Assembly: GCF_029338395.1 (NCBI RefSeq)
Contig: NZ_CP119809.1
Span: forward strand, 1,550,001-1,614,000
DNA: 64,000 nucleotides
From: Halorussus caseinilyticus
GTDB lineage: Archaea > Halobacteriota > Halobacteria > Halobacteriales > Haladaptataceae
Direction: 5' to 3'
Position numbers and translations under genes: made by a program. Every line of letters starts with the position of its first letter. The stretch's first letter is position 1. The notes beneath the pieces were generated by a model. The model saw only the letters and a list, made by a program, of their open reading frames with translations, was not told the origin of the DNA and searched no databases. Positions 16,548 to 25,248 of this stretch are shown here, one piece after another.

Positions 16548-17516
16548 CTACTCGCCGGTCCGGAACTCGAATCCGGTCTCTCCCCCGTCGCCGGTCTCTC
16601 CCCCGTCGCTCTCGCCGGACTCGTCGGCGTGGAACCGCTTTCGGCCGCCGTCGCCGTCGGCCGCGATGTGTTCGTGGGCACCGGCTTTCACCATCGACAT
16701 CTCCCCGCTGGCGCGCATCGTCCCGTCCACGACCGCGCCGTCGTGGAAGTGGAGGTCCTCGCACGACACGTCGCCGCGGACCTCCACGTCGTCGGCGAGT
16801 TCGACCGTCCCGTTTCGGGTGGTCACGTCGCCGTGGATGACGGTGCTCTCGCCGACCGAGATGTCGCCGCGGGCGCGGAGACTGCCGAACACGTCGTTTC
16901 GCTTCCCGACCTCGATGGACTCGGCCCGGATGTTGCCGTGGAGTCTACAGTCGTCGCCGATGGTCGCGGGGGTCGAGACCCGCCACGAGTCGTCGGAGAC
17001 GTGGCCGTTGCGCGGGACCACCACGGGGTCGGCCTCGACTTCCTCGTTCTCCAGCAACTCGGAGACGACTTCCTCGGCGGCCTCCTCCTCGCCGATGCGC
17101 AACAGTTGCTGGAGGTAGACGAAGACGAAGACGATAGTCGGCATCGGGTTCCGGATGACTATCCACCCGTTGGCCTCGAACCCGTCTTCGATGTCCACGT
17201 CGTCGCCGATGTCCAAGTCGCCACTCACCATCAGGCGACCGCCGACGTGGACGCGTTCGCCGAGGTAGGCGTCCCGGCCGACCAGCACGTTGTCCTCCAC
17301 GTCCGACCACATGTCGAGGCGGCAGTCGGCCTCGGCCTCGATGTGGCCGCCGAACTGGACGCGTTCCCCGGCGATGACGTTGTGACCGCGGACGCCGAAC
17401 TCGACCGTACTCTGCCCGCCGACGATAACGTCGCCGTCGGTCACGAGGTCGTGTTCTTCGACGGTCGTACCGTCCGGAATCGCTAACTCGTCCAACGGGT
17501 CCGAACCAAGCGGCAC
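16548..17516 (-). CDS. Bactofilin-like polymer-forming protein
   Basis: A 322-aa protein built from two beta-helix blocks typical of polymer-forming/bactofilin (DUF583) proteins: repeating G-x-[VI]-x motifs at about 10-110 and 195-285 (for example RARGDISVGESTVIHGDV). Between them is a hydrophobic stretch (MPTIVFVFVYLQQLL) plus an acidic helix, an unusual insertion that could anchor it to the membrane. The tail after 290 is Gly/Asp/Glu-rich and disordered. A role in surface or cytoskeletal scaffolding is inferred. Confidence 0.8.
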   Translation of the reverse strand: MPLGSDPLDELAIPDGTTVEEHDLVTDGDVIVGGQSTVEFGVRGHNVIAGERVQFGGHIEAEADCRLDMWSDVEDNVLVGRDAYLGERVHVGGRLMVSGDLDIGDDVDIEDGFEANGWIVIRNPMPTIVFVFVYLQQLLRIGEEEAAEEVVSELLENEEVEADPVVVPRNGHVSDDSWRVSTPATIGDDCRLHGNIRAESIEVGKRNDVFGSLRARGDISVGESTVIHGDVTTRNGTVELADDVEVRGDVSCEDLHFHDGAVVDGTMRASGEMSMVKAGAHEHIAADGDGGRKRFHADESGESDGGETGDGGETGFEFRTGE

Positions 17517-17600
17517 ACCGGAACGTTCCGGTTCGACGCTAATAAACTTCCGTCAGACAACTACCGGAAAACGGACACTCCTCGGCGACGTTCTGATGGG

Positions 17601-17609
17601 TTTTTAAAT
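17601..17609 (+). promoter_or_regulatory. TATA-like box for 65-aa gene
   Basis: TTTTTAAAT lies 22-30 nt before the ATG at 17631, matching a leaderless haloarchaeal promoter. Confidence 0.5.
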
Positions 17610-17630
17610 GGGGCGGCCAAACGCGGGGGT

Positions 17631-17828
17631 ATGACGACGCTCGCGTTCGACGAGGACGGCGTGGACGTGGTGTACGAGGGGACGGAGTTCCGACTCTCGA
17701 AGGACCTCATCGAAGGGGCGACCGGCAAGTCCTACTTCGACGTGACCGACCACGAGGTCCTGAGAATCGTCGAGGAGGACCCCGACCTCTCGGGCCAAGC
17801 GCGGCGAATCGGCGACATCCTTCGGTAG
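17631..17828 (+). CDS. Small conserved haloarchaeal protein (DUF5800-like)
   Basis: A 65-aa acidic protein with sequence features (YEGTEFRLSKDLIEGATGKSY and SYFDVTDHEVLRIVEE) that I associate with the haloarchaeal DUF5800 family. It is soluble, with no cysteine or membrane segment. A strong TATA-like box precedes it. Function is unknown. Confidence 0.8.
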   Translation: MTTLAFDEDGVDVVYEGTEFRLSKDLIEGATGKSYFDVTDHEVLRIVEEDPDLSGQARRIGDILR

Positions 17829-17900
17829 GTCGCCCCCGCCTCGAAACCGGGGGAGTCGCCTTCAGATAGGACTAAGGACCACCGTCGCCTCGCTTCGGAC

Positions 17901-18038
17901 ATGAACCTGCCTGCCGACTTCGACCACCCCTCGTGGCTGACCGCGTTCGGAACGTTCGCCGGGTACGGCGCGATTCTGCTGGCGATGTTCGTCGCGTTGT
18001 TCCTCCTGCCGTACGCGGTGTTCGTGGCTCTCGGGTGA
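17901..18038 (+). CDS. 45-aa single-pass membrane protein
   Basis: The ATG at 17901 opens a 45-codon frame encoding MNLPADFDHPSWLTAFG and then a long hydrophobic helix (YGAILLAMFVALFLLPYAVF). A charge-free, membrane-spanning composition is unlikely by chance in this GC-rich, acidic-biased genome. It lies between the DUF5800-like gene and the duplicated-domain protein on the same strand. No family is recognised. Confidence 0.65.
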   Translation: MNLPADFDHPSWLTAFGTFAGYGAILLAMFVALFLLPYAVFVALG

Positions 18039-18118
18039 CGGTCGCCGTCGTCTCACCCCGGCGATAGGTCCGAATAGCTAAGCGGTCGTAGGTCGCTTCT
18101 CTGCCCGGGGGAACGGGA

Positions 18119-19213
18119 ATGACCGACCAGAAACCGTGGACGACCAGAATCACGACCGACCGCGAGGAGATTCGGGCGTGGGCCGAATCGAGAGACGCCG
18201 ACCCCGCCCACGTCGTCGCCACCGGCGAGGGCGATGACCTCGGCATCCTGCGACTCGACTTTCCGGAGGCGGACGCGAACCTCGAACACGTCTCGTGGGA
18301 CGACTTCTTCGGGAAGTTCGACGCCGCGGACCTCGCGTTCCGGTATCAGGACGAGAAGCAGAACGGCGAGCGGAGCTACTTCCACCGGTTCGTGAGTCGG
18401 GACGCGATGCCCGGCCGGACGAAGACCACGACCGACCGCGAGACCATCCGGAAGTGGGCGGAAGCCAGAGACGCCGACCCCGCCCACGTCGTCGCCACCG
18501 GCGAGGGCGACGACGTTGGCATCCTGCGACTCGACTTCCCCGAGGAGGACCCCGACCCGCGACTCGAGGCGATTTCGTGGGACGACTTCTTCGGGAAGTT
18601 CGAGACCGAGGACCTCGCGTTCCGGTATCAGGAGACCAAAAAGAGCGGGGAAGAGAGCTACTTCTACCGGTTCGTGAACCGCGCGGAGACGGGCGTGACC
18701 GAGGTGCCGGAGGCGGACGTGACCGCCGTCGCAGTCGAGACGACGCCGGTGGGGACCGAATCCGGCGGTGAGGCGGACGCCGGACCGGAGTCACGCCCAG
18801 ACACCGACCCGGCGCGGGGTTCGACTGCCGAAGGCGTCCCCGACGAGGTGCTGGGCCGACGGCGCGAGGGGGCGCGACTCACCGCGGGTCTCGTCGTGGA
18901 CGAGATTCACGAGGACGCCCTCGGGTACGACCACTGGAACAAGAACGACGAGTACCTCGTGTTCCGCTACGAGGGCGACGAACCGCTGGACCTGACGGGG
19001 TGGACCGTCGAGAACGCCGACGGGAAGACCTACGAGTTCCCCGACGAGTTCGCCCTCGACCCGAACCGGTCGGTGACGCTCCACTCGGGGTCCGGCGAGG
19101 ACACCGACGAACACCTCTACTGGGGGGCCTCGCGCGCCGTCTGGAAGAACACCGGCGACGTGGTGACGGTCCGGGACGACGACGACCGGCGCGTGATTCG
19201 GGTGTCGTACTGA
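18119..19213 (+). CDS. Protein with two WAE-type domain copies and a lamin-tail domain
   Basis: A 364-aa protein with three domains. Residues about 8-95 and 100-190 are near-duplicates (both contain ADPAHVVATGEGDD, GILRLDF, SWDDFFGKF, DLAFRYQ). Each resembles a short bacterial domain often found alone. After a Pro/Glu-rich linker, residues about 250-364 form a lamin-tail-like beta sandwich (DEYLVFRYEGDEPLDLTGWTV), common in secreted or DNA-associated proteins. No signal peptide is seen. Function unknown; the internal duplication looks recent. Confidence 0.75.
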   Translation: MTDQKPWTTRITTDREEIRAWAESRDADPAHVVATGEGDDLGILRLDFPEADANLEHVSWDDFFGKFDAADLAFRYQDEKQNGERSYFHRFVSRDAMPGRTKTTTDRETIRKWAEARDADPAHVVATGEGDDVGILRLDFPEEDPDPRLEAISWDDFFGKFETEDLAFRYQETKKSGEESYFYRFVNRAETGVTEVPEADVTAVAVETTPVGTESGGEADAGPESRPDTDPARGSTAEGVPDEVLGRRREGARLTAGLVVDEIHEDALGYDHWNKNDEYLVFRYEGDEPLDLTGWTVENADGKTYEFPDEFALDPNRSVTLHSGSGEDTDEHLYWGASRAVWKNTGDVVTVRDDDDRRVIRVSY

Positions 19214-19344
19214 AATACCATCGAAATCCTACTTTCTGGATAAAATTGCCGACGACTGTTCGACCGATAGAAATAAAATCTAAAACTGGAAGGCTACAAC
19301 GAGATGTTACGACAAGTCGTATCACGGTCGCGGAGGAGTTCGTC

Positions 19345-20334
19345 GTGAGTGCGCTCGGCGTCGTTCGGCGGGTCAGCGACGTTGCGAACCGGTATTTCGT
19401 CGTCTGGGTGCTGGCGTTCTCGGCGGTGGCGCTCGCGGTCCCGTCGGCGTTCACGTGGATTGCGCCCTACATCACGCCGTTGCTCGGCATCATCATGCTC
19501 GGGATGGGGTTGACGCTCCAACCCGACGACTTCCGGCGGTTGGTCGAACAACCGCGGGACGTGGCAATCGGCGCGGTCACGCAGTGGGTCGTCATGCCCG
19601 TGGCGGCGTACGCGCTCACCGTCGCCCTGTCGCTCCCGACCGAACTCGCCGTCGGCGTCGTCCTCGTGGGTGCCGCGCCCGGCGGCACCGCCTCGAACGT
19701 GATGACCTACCTCGGGAAGGGCGACGTGGCGCTCTCGGTGGCTATCACCACGGTCACGACGCTGGCCGCGCCGGTCGTCATGCCCGCGTGGGTCGTCTTC
19801 CTCGCGGGCGAACAGTTGAACGTCACCTTCGCTCAGATGTTCTCCAGCATCGTGCAGGTGGTGTTCGTCCCGGTCGTCGCCGGGTTCGCGCTCCGGTACG
19901 CTTTGGACCGGAAGGCCCCGAACGTCGCGGAGGCCGGACTCGACGTGTTCCCGGCGGTCAGCGTGGTCGCCATCGTCGCCATCGTCGCGGCGGTCGTGGG
20001 ACTCAGCAAGGGGACCATCCTGACCGCGGGTGCGGCGGCCGCGATAGCGGTCGTCGCGCACAACGGTATCGGTCTCACCACCGGGTACGGCGTCGGCCGA
20101 CTCACCGGCATGTCCGAGGACCGCGCCCGGACCTGCGCGTTCGAGGTCGGACTCCAGAACAGCGGACTCGCCGTGGCGCTCGCTACCGCCTTCTTCTCGC
20201 CCGCCGCGGCGCTCCCGCCCGCGCTGTTCAGCGTCTGGCACAACGTGAGCGGTCCCGCGCTGGCCTCGTACTTCTCGCGCAAGGAGTCGTCCGCGCCCGA
20301 CGCGGACGCCGCGGCGGTCCCGGCCGACGACTGA
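19345..20334 (+). CDS. Bile acid:sodium symporter (BASS/SBF) family transporter
   Basis: A 329-aa membrane protein with nine to ten hydrophobic segments. Family marks include the GMGLTLQPDDF loop, GAAPGGTASNVMTYL and CAFEVGLQNSGLAVALA, which form the two crossover helices and ion sites of SBF/ASBT-type symporters. It probably imports an organic anion with Na+, a good fit for a halophile. The start is taken as the GTG at 19345, since the sequence before it is AT-rich and non-coding. Substrate unknown. Confidence 0.88.
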   Translation: MSALGVVRRVSDVANRYFVVWVLAFSAVALAVPSAFTWIAPYITPLLGIIMLGMGLTLQPDDFRRLVEQPRDVAIGAVTQWVVMPVAAYALTVALSLPTELAVGVVLVGAAPGGTASNVMTYLGKGDVALSVAITTVTTLAAPVVMPAWVVFLAGEQLNVTFAQMFSSIVQVVFVPVVAGFALRYALDRKAPNVAEAGLDVFPAVSVVAIVAIVAAVVGLSKGTILTAGAAAAIAVVAHNGIGLTTGYGVGRLTGMSEDRARTCAFEVGLQNSGLAVALATAFFSPAAALPPALFSVWHNVSGPALASYFSRKESSAPDADAAAVPADD

Positions 20335-20449
20335 CCGACGGGACCCGCGGGCGAAACGGGGTCTCGGTCTCGTCGCTCCGACCCGACCAGAGAGGTGACG
20401 AGCGCCCGAGAGATAAACGCTTAACCGCGCTCCGGTCGCTCCCTCCGAC

Positions 20450-21337
20450 ATGCAAGTCACCGTACTCGGAGCAGGGACGATGGGTCACGGCATCGCGCAG
20501 GTCTCCGCGATGGCGGGCAACAGCGTGACGATTCGGGACATAGAGCAGGACCTCGTGGACGACGGCATCGCGTCCATCGAGGCGAACCTCCAAGGTGGCG
20601 TCGAGCGAGACAAAGTGACCGAAGACGAGAAGGCCGCCGCCCTAGAGCGCATCTCGGGCACGACCGACCTCGCAGCGGCCGTCTCGGACGCCGACCTCGT
20701 GGTCGAGGCGGTCCCCGAGGACGTGGACCTCAAGAAGCAGACCTTCGAGGACGTGGAGGCGGCGGCCCCCGAAGACGCGATTATCGCCTCCAACACCTCG
20801 TCGCTCCCCGTCACCGAAATCGTCTCGGCACTGGACGACCCCGGCCGGGGAATCGGGCTTCACTTCTTCAACCCGGTCCACATCATGCAGTTGGTCGAAG
20901 TCGTCGTCGGCGAGCAGACCGACCCCGAGACGGTCGAATCCGCCACCGACTTCGTGGAGGACATCGGCAAGACTGCCATCGAAGTCCGAGACACCGCGGG
21001 GTTCGCCTCCTCTCGCCTCGGCGTCGCCCTCGGCGTCGAAGCCATGCGGATGGTAGAGGAGGGCGTCGCAAGCCCGCGGGACATCGACCAGTCGATGGAA
21101 CTGGGCTACAACCACCCGATGGGTCCGGTCGAACTCGGCGACGTGGTGGGACTCGACGTGCGCCTCGACATCCTCGAACACCTCCGCGAGGAGTTGGGCG
21201 AGCGGTTCCGCCCGCCCCAAATCCTCCGCCGGAAGGTCCGGGCCGGGAAACTCGGCAAGAAGACCGGCGAGGGGTTCTACGTCTGGGAGGACGGCGAAAT
21301 CGTGGGCACCTCCGGCGACTGGGGTGACGACGAATGA
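20450..21337 (+). CDS. 3-hydroxyacyl-CoA dehydrogenase (3-hydroxybutyryl-CoA type)
   Basis: A 295-aa NAD-dependent enzyme oxidising 3-hydroxyacyl-CoA to 3-ketoacyl-CoA. The Rossmann motif GAGTMGHGIAQ is at residues 7-17, the catalytic His is in GLHFFNPVHIM, and a C-terminal helical domain includes NHPMGPVELGDVVGLD. The length is standard for the single-domain PaaH/Hbd type. The stop overlaps the next start (ATGA), so it is translationally coupled with the enoyl-CoA hydratase. Confidence 0.95.
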   Translation: MQVTVLGAGTMGHGIAQVSAMAGNSVTIRDIEQDLVDDGIASIEANLQGGVERDKVTEDEKAAALERISGTTDLAAAVSDADLVVEAVPEDVDLKKQTFEDVEAAAPEDAIIASNTSSLPVTEIVSALDDPGRGIGLHFFNPVHIMQLVEVVVGEQTDPETVESATDFVEDIGKTAIEVRDTAGFASSRLGVALGVEAMRMVEEGVASPRDIDQSMELGYNHPMGPVELGDVVGLDVRLDILEHLREELGERFRPPQILRRKVRAGKLGKKTGEGFYVWEDGEIVGTSGDWGDDE

Positions 21338-22206
21338 GCGACGAGAGCGAAAGTGACGACGAGACCGCGACCGCCGACCGCGGCGACGCCGCGGTCGGCA
21401 CGCCCGAACAGGTCGCCGCCGAGTGCGAGACCGTGAACGTCGAAGTCGGCGAGCGCGTCGAGAACGTCGCCACCGTCACGCTCTCGCGGCCGGACGCCCG
21501 CAACGCCCTGAACGCCCAACTCCGCGCCGAGTTGAAGGACGTGCTGGACGCCATCGAAGCCAGCGACGTGCGCGTGGTCGTCCTCACGGGGTCGTCCGAG
21601 TCGGGCGCGTTCGTCGCGGGCGCGGACGTGACCGAACTCCGCGAGCGCGGTCCCCTCGAACAGCGCGAGGCCAGCAAGCGCCCGCGGGTCTACGAGTACG
21701 TTGACGACCTCGAACAGCCGGTTATCGGCGCAATCAACGGTCACGCGCTCGGCGGCGGGTGCGAACTCGCGCAGGCCTGCGACACGCGCATCGCCCGCGA
21801 GGGGGCCAAACTCGGCCAACCCGAAATCAGCCTCGGCATCATGCCCGGCGGCGGCGGCACCCAGCGCCTCCCCCGACTCGTCGGCGAGGGTCAAGCGATG
21901 AAACTCATCCTCTCCGGAGAACTCGTAGACGCCGAGCAAGCCCGCGAAATCGGACTCGTGGACGAAGTTCACGCCGAAGACGACTTCGAAGACAGGGTGT
22001 ACGACCTCGCCGGGTCGATGGCCGAGAAGAGTCCGCTCGCGCTGGAGTTCGCCAAGAAAGCCGTGAAAGCCTCCAGTCGGATGGAACTGGAGCAGGGCAT
22101 CGAGTACGAGGCCGAACTGTTCGCGCACCTGTTCGCTTCCGAGGACAAAAACGAGGGCATCGACGCCTTCTTCGAGGACCGCGAACCGGAGTGGGAAGGG
22201 AAGTAG
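21334..22206 (+). CDS. Enoyl-CoA hydratase/isomerase family protein
   Basis: A 290-aa crotonase-fold enzyme that should hydrate enoyl-CoA in beta-oxidation or its reverse. Oxyanion-hole segments are visible: FVAGADVTEL and INGHALGGGCELAQACD. The downstream catalytic region is PEISLGIMPGGGGTQRLPRL, with Glu present. An acidic N-terminal extension of about 35 residues precedes the fold, typical of halophiles. It forms a two-gene operon with the dehydrogenase and abuts the convergent regulator exactly. Confidence 0.95.
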   Translation: MSDESESDDETATADRGDAAVGTPEQVAAECETVNVEVGERVENVATVTLSRPDARNALNAQLRAELKDVLDAIEASDVRVVVLTGSSESGAFVAGADVTELRERGPLEQREASKRPRVYEYVDDLEQPVIGAINGHALGGGCELAQACDTRIAREGAKLGQPEISLGIMPGGGGTQRLPRLVGEGQAMKLILSGELVDAEQAREIGLVDEVHAEDDFEDRVYDLAGSMAEKSPLALEFAKKAVKASSRMELEQGIEYEAELFAHLFASEDKNEGIDAFFEDREPEWEGK

Positions 22207-22977
22207 TTACAGCACCTCGTCGGCCTCGTCCCAGTAGTTCCGGAACACGCGTTCGCCCCAGTCGAGTGCCGCGGGGGTGTCGTTGCGGATGATGCCCCGG
22301 AGTTCGCCGCCCCCCTCGTAGCCGATGAGGATGATACCGTCGCCTTCGGCGGCGATGAGGCCGAACGGGAGCGTCTCGTCGGTTCGTCGAATCGAAAGCC
22401 GTCCGGTAGCGAGCGCTTCTCCGAAGCGCTCGCCGTGTTCGTCGCTCAGGTACTCCACCACCGGGTCCTCTAACACGAGGTCGGCGGTCAGGTCGTCGGT
22501 GACGAGTTCCCCGTGGAAGAGGTCCACGTACTGGGGGAGGACGACCGGAACGACGCCGGACACGCTGTCGGCGTTCCGGACGAGTGCTTCGATGTACGTC
22601 ACCGGGCGGGTGGGGGCGTGTCGCTCCGCGAGAACGGTGTCGGCCCCGAGTAAGAGGTCGGTCGTCACGGGGGCGTCGTCCGGAAGCACCGACAGGAGCG
22701 ACTCGTTGTCGTAGACTCCCGCGGCGCGAGCCTCGAACTCCCGGTACTGGTCGGCCAACAGGCGTCCGACCAGCGTGAGTTCCACGCCCTCGTCGGATTC
22801 GGTCACGAGTCCGTGCGTTTCGAGTTCCCGAACCGCCTTGTACACCGTCGAGCGAGAGAGATTCAGCTCGTCGCGCAGGTCGCGCTTGCTGGTCGGTCCG
22901 TCGGTCAACCGGTCGAGAAACGACGCGCGCTTGACGACGGTCGAGATTACGTCGTGGAGGTCGGTGTCGTCAGTCAT
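22207..22977 (-). CDS. Winged-helix regulator with FilR1-type sensor domain
   Basis: A 256-aa regulator. An N-terminal winged helix (about 15-75) includes TSKRDLRDELNLSRSTVYKAVREL. The C-terminal part (about 110-250) resembles the methanogenesis-regulator FilR1/DUF1724 domain of haloarchaeal TrmB-like regulators. It converges on the beta-oxidation pair with no gap. It may respond to a small metabolite, but ligand and targets are unknown. Confidence 0.85.
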   Translation of the reverse strand: MTDDTDLHDVISTVVKRASFLDRLTDGPTSKRDLRDELNLSRSTVYKAVRELETHGLVTESDEGVELTLVGRLLADQYREFEARAAGVYDNESLLSVLPDDAPVTTDLLLGADTVLAERHAPTRPVTYIEALVRNADSVSGVVPVVLPQYVDLFHGELVTDDLTADLVLEDPVVEYLSDEHGERFGEALATGRLSIRRTDETLPFGLIAAEGDGIILIGYEGGGELRGIIRNDTPAALDWGERVFRNYWDEADEVL

Positions 22978-23204
22978 ACAGTGTTTCGCAGTCGTGGCAC
23001 TTCTCTGTATTTCAGTTCGAGGGACGTATTCGTTTTGGAACCTATCGCGGGTCCAAACCGTCTACCTTCGGTCCGCCGACCGAGACGCGTTTCGAGGTTC
23101 GAAACGCATCTCGGACTCCCGAATGCGGTCCGGCCGCCGAAACGGGTCCGGTCGATTACAATCAAATATCCCGGCCGTCTTCTATCAGGTAAATCGCCGC
23201 CGAG

Positions 23205-23543
23205 GTGACACCGATGATAGGAAACCGAGACGACACGAGACCCCCGCGGGCGTCTCCCGAGTCGAACGAGACGAGCATCACCCCACAGGAGTTGTGGAGC
23301 GTTCTCAGCGATTCGCGTCGGCGAGAGGTCCTTCGGACGCTCGGCCCCGAGGTGGGTCGAGTCGCGCTCTCGGACCTCGCCGAGCAACTGGCAGAGGAGA
23401 CGCCCGCCGAGCGAGTCGCCATCCAACTCCACCACAACCACCTCCCCAAGTTGGCGGAGTACGGACTCGTGAATTACGACCACGAGCAGAGAGTCGTCGA
23501 GGCGGGGACCACGCCGGATTGGGTCGAACCGTATGAACTGTAG
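23205..23543 (+). CDS. DUF7344-type winged-helix protein
   Basis: A 112-aa protein starting at GTG 23205 or ATG 23214 (both in frame). ELWSVLSDSRRREVLRTL plus LHHNHLPKLAEYGLVNYD is the signature I associate with the haloarchaeal DUF7344 winged-helix family, probably DNA-binding. It has no sensor domain. It is divergent from the FilR1-type regulator with a 227-bp gap and abuts the SDR stop on the other strand. Confidence 0.85.
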   Translation: MTPMIGNRDDTRPPRASPESNETSITPQELWSVLSDSRRREVLRTLGPEVGRVALSDLAEQLAEETPAERVAIQLHHNHLPKLAEYGLVNYDHEQRVVEAGTTPDWVEPYEL

Positions 23544-24281
23544 CTACCGCATCAGTTCTCCGCCGTTGACGTTCAGCGTCTCGCCGGTGACGAATCCGGC
23601 GTCGCGCAGGAACGCCGCGGCCTCGGCGATGTCCTCCGGTCGGCCGAATCGGTCGAGCGGAATCTTCGCCATCTCCTCGCGCTTCTCCGCCTCGGTCCGG
23701 TCGGCGGTCATGTCGGTCTCGACGTGGCCGGGCGCGACGGCGTTGACCCGGACCTCGGGCGCGAAGTCTCCAGCGTGACTCTTCGTGAGACCGAGGAGTC
23801 CGGCCTTCGACGCCGCGTAGTGGCACTCTACCGGCGCGCCGGTGTAGGCCAGAATCGACGAGACGTTCGTGACCGAGGGCGTCGGGGAGTCCTCGGACTC
23901 CTTCAGGCGGGGCAGGGCCGCCTTCGTCACGTTGAACGCGCCGTTGACGTTGGTGTTCATCACCCGGTCGAAGTCCTCCGGCGAGAGGTCCTCGGTGTAG
24001 ACGTGTTGGTCGATGCCCGCGTTGTTGACGACGTGCGAGAGGTCGCCGAAGGCTTCGACCGTCGCGTCCACGAGGTCGGCCGCGTCGTCGGGGTCGCTCA
24101 CGTCGGCCCGGACCGCGACGGCCTCGCTGTCGGTCCCGCGCTGGATGGACTCGGCGACCGTTCTGGCCTTCTGTGCGCTCGACGCGTAGTTGACGGCAAC
24201 GTCGTAGCCGTCGCGCGCGAATCGCTCGGCGATTGCTCGGCCGATACCCCGAGAGGACCCGGTGACGAGTGTCGCTGGCAT
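23544..24281 (-). CDS. SDR-family oxidoreductase (3-oxoacyl reductase-like)
   Basis: A 245-aa classical short-chain dehydrogenase. The NAD(P) motif TGSSRGIG is at residues 6-13, NNAG in the middle, catalytic Ser in NVSSILAYTG, YxxxK as YAASK, and the C-terminal TGETLNVNGGELM ends as in FabG. It probably reduces 3-ketoacyl substrates; in haloarchaea such enzymes may serve acyl-CoA or PHA metabolism. The position near the beta-oxidation pair fits. Start at 24281 gives the normal N-terminus. Confidence 0.92.
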   Translation of the reverse strand: MPATLVTGSSRGIGRAIAERFARDGYDVAVNYASSAQKARTVAESIQRGTDSEAVAVRADVSDPDDAADLVDATVEAFGDLSHVVNNAGIDQHVYTEDLSPEDFDRVMNTNVNGAFNVTKAALPRLKESEDSPTPSVTNVSSILAYTGAPVECHYAASKAGLLGLTKSHAGDFAPEVRVNAVAPGHVETDMTADRTEAEKREEMAKIPLDRFGRPEDIAEAAAFLRDAGFVTGETLNVNGGELMR

Positions 24282-24342
24282 ACCCCGACGACGAGCGTCC
24301 GCGACCTTGGCGTTTATGACTGCCGGGCGTGATTCCGGACCC

Positions 24343-24933
24343 ATGAGCGACCCCCGAACCGACGCCGCCGCGGGCGAGTCGAATCCGGGGCCGGACCCCG
24401 AACTCGACGACCTGTTGGACGAACTCGAAACGCTGGAGAGGACAGTAGACGACCCCGAGGAAGTCGAACAGGTCCGCGAGACGATACGGGTCGCCCGGCG
24501 GGTCTCGACCCCGAGCGCGTTCGGCCGGGTCATCCGTGGGTTCGACCGGCACGACGCCGCCGAATCGCTGGTCGGGAGCATCGTCGTCGGCGTGCCGATG
24601 CTGGTCGAGGGCGGGACGCTCGAAATCGGGGCGCACCTCGCCACCCATCCGGTTGCCTTCCTCGCCACGCTGGTCGGGACCGTCGGGGTCGTCGTCGGCG
24701 TGCTGTACGTCGCCGAAATCCAGCAGGTCGAAATCTACCGACCCTTCTTCGGCGTGGTCCCGCGCCGACTCGTGGGCGTCCTCGCCATCTCGTTCGCCAC
24801 GGCGCTCGCGCTGATGACCGGGTGGGGGCGCGTCGAGTGGACCGACCCGTGGCTCGCGGTGTGTCAGACCACGGTGACGTTCGCTCCGATGGCTCTCGGC
24901 GGCGCTCTCGGCGACATTCTGCCGGGGTCGTGA
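24343..24933 (+). CDS. DUF2391-like integral membrane protein
   Basis: A 196-aa protein. An acidic coiled-coil-like N-terminus (about 1-65, LDDLLDELETLERTVDDPEE) precedes four hydrophobic helices. LVGSIVVGVPMLVEGG and ALMTGWGRVEW are features I connect with the DUF2391/TIGR02587 membrane family. It is divergent from the SDR by 61 bp. Function is unknown. Confidence 0.75.
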   Translation: MSDPRTDAAAGESNPGPDPELDDLLDELETLERTVDDPEEVEQVRETIRVARRVSTPSAFGRVIRGFDRHDAAESLVGSIVVGVPMLVEGGTLEIGAHLATHPVAFLATLVGTVGVVVGVLYVAEIQQVEIYRPFFGVVPRRLVGVLAISFATALALMTGWGRVEWTDPWLAVCQTTVTFAPMALGGALGDILPGS

Positions 24934-25046
24934 AAATTTCGTTCACGCCTCTCGTGAAAATGTCAATGTTCAAACTCTATAACACAAAGTATATCAACGT
25001 AGTGCGGGTATTGGTAGCTGTTCCCACGCGGAACCCGGTGAGACGT

Positions 25047-25202
25047 ATGATAGAATGTCCACACTGCGGTTCGGACCTGAATCGGCAAACGAAGAGTCAA
25101 ACGCGACGCAACGGCGAACCTCTCGGCGGTAAATCGACCGGTTCAGAACTCGTAAACTGTCCGGACTGCGACGGGATGATAGACGGGTTCTCGGCGCATT
25201 AG
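25047..25202 (+). CDS. 51-aa zinc-ribbon protein
   Basis: A small protein with two CxxC knuckles, CPHCG at residues 4-8 and CPDCD at 37-41, separated by a basic, Gly/Ser-rich loop. This is the pattern of haloarchaeal one-domain zinc-finger (micro)proteins, which may bind nucleic acid or protein. An AT-rich stretch (24933-25012) precedes it and may hold its promoter. No partner gene is obvious. Confidence 0.75.
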   Translation: MIECPHCGSDLNRQTKSQTRRNGEPLGGKSTGSELVNCPDCDGMIDGFSAH

Positions 25203-25248
25203 GCGGTAACTACTCTCTTTTCGGGCGCGTCAGGCGGCAGGATGACGA

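Noticed and set aside
23042-23160. A regulatory RNA between the divergent FilR1 and DUF7344 genes
   Set aside because: The sequence contains no strong hairpin, repeat or T-run that would support an RNA gene; it is most simply a divergent promoter region.
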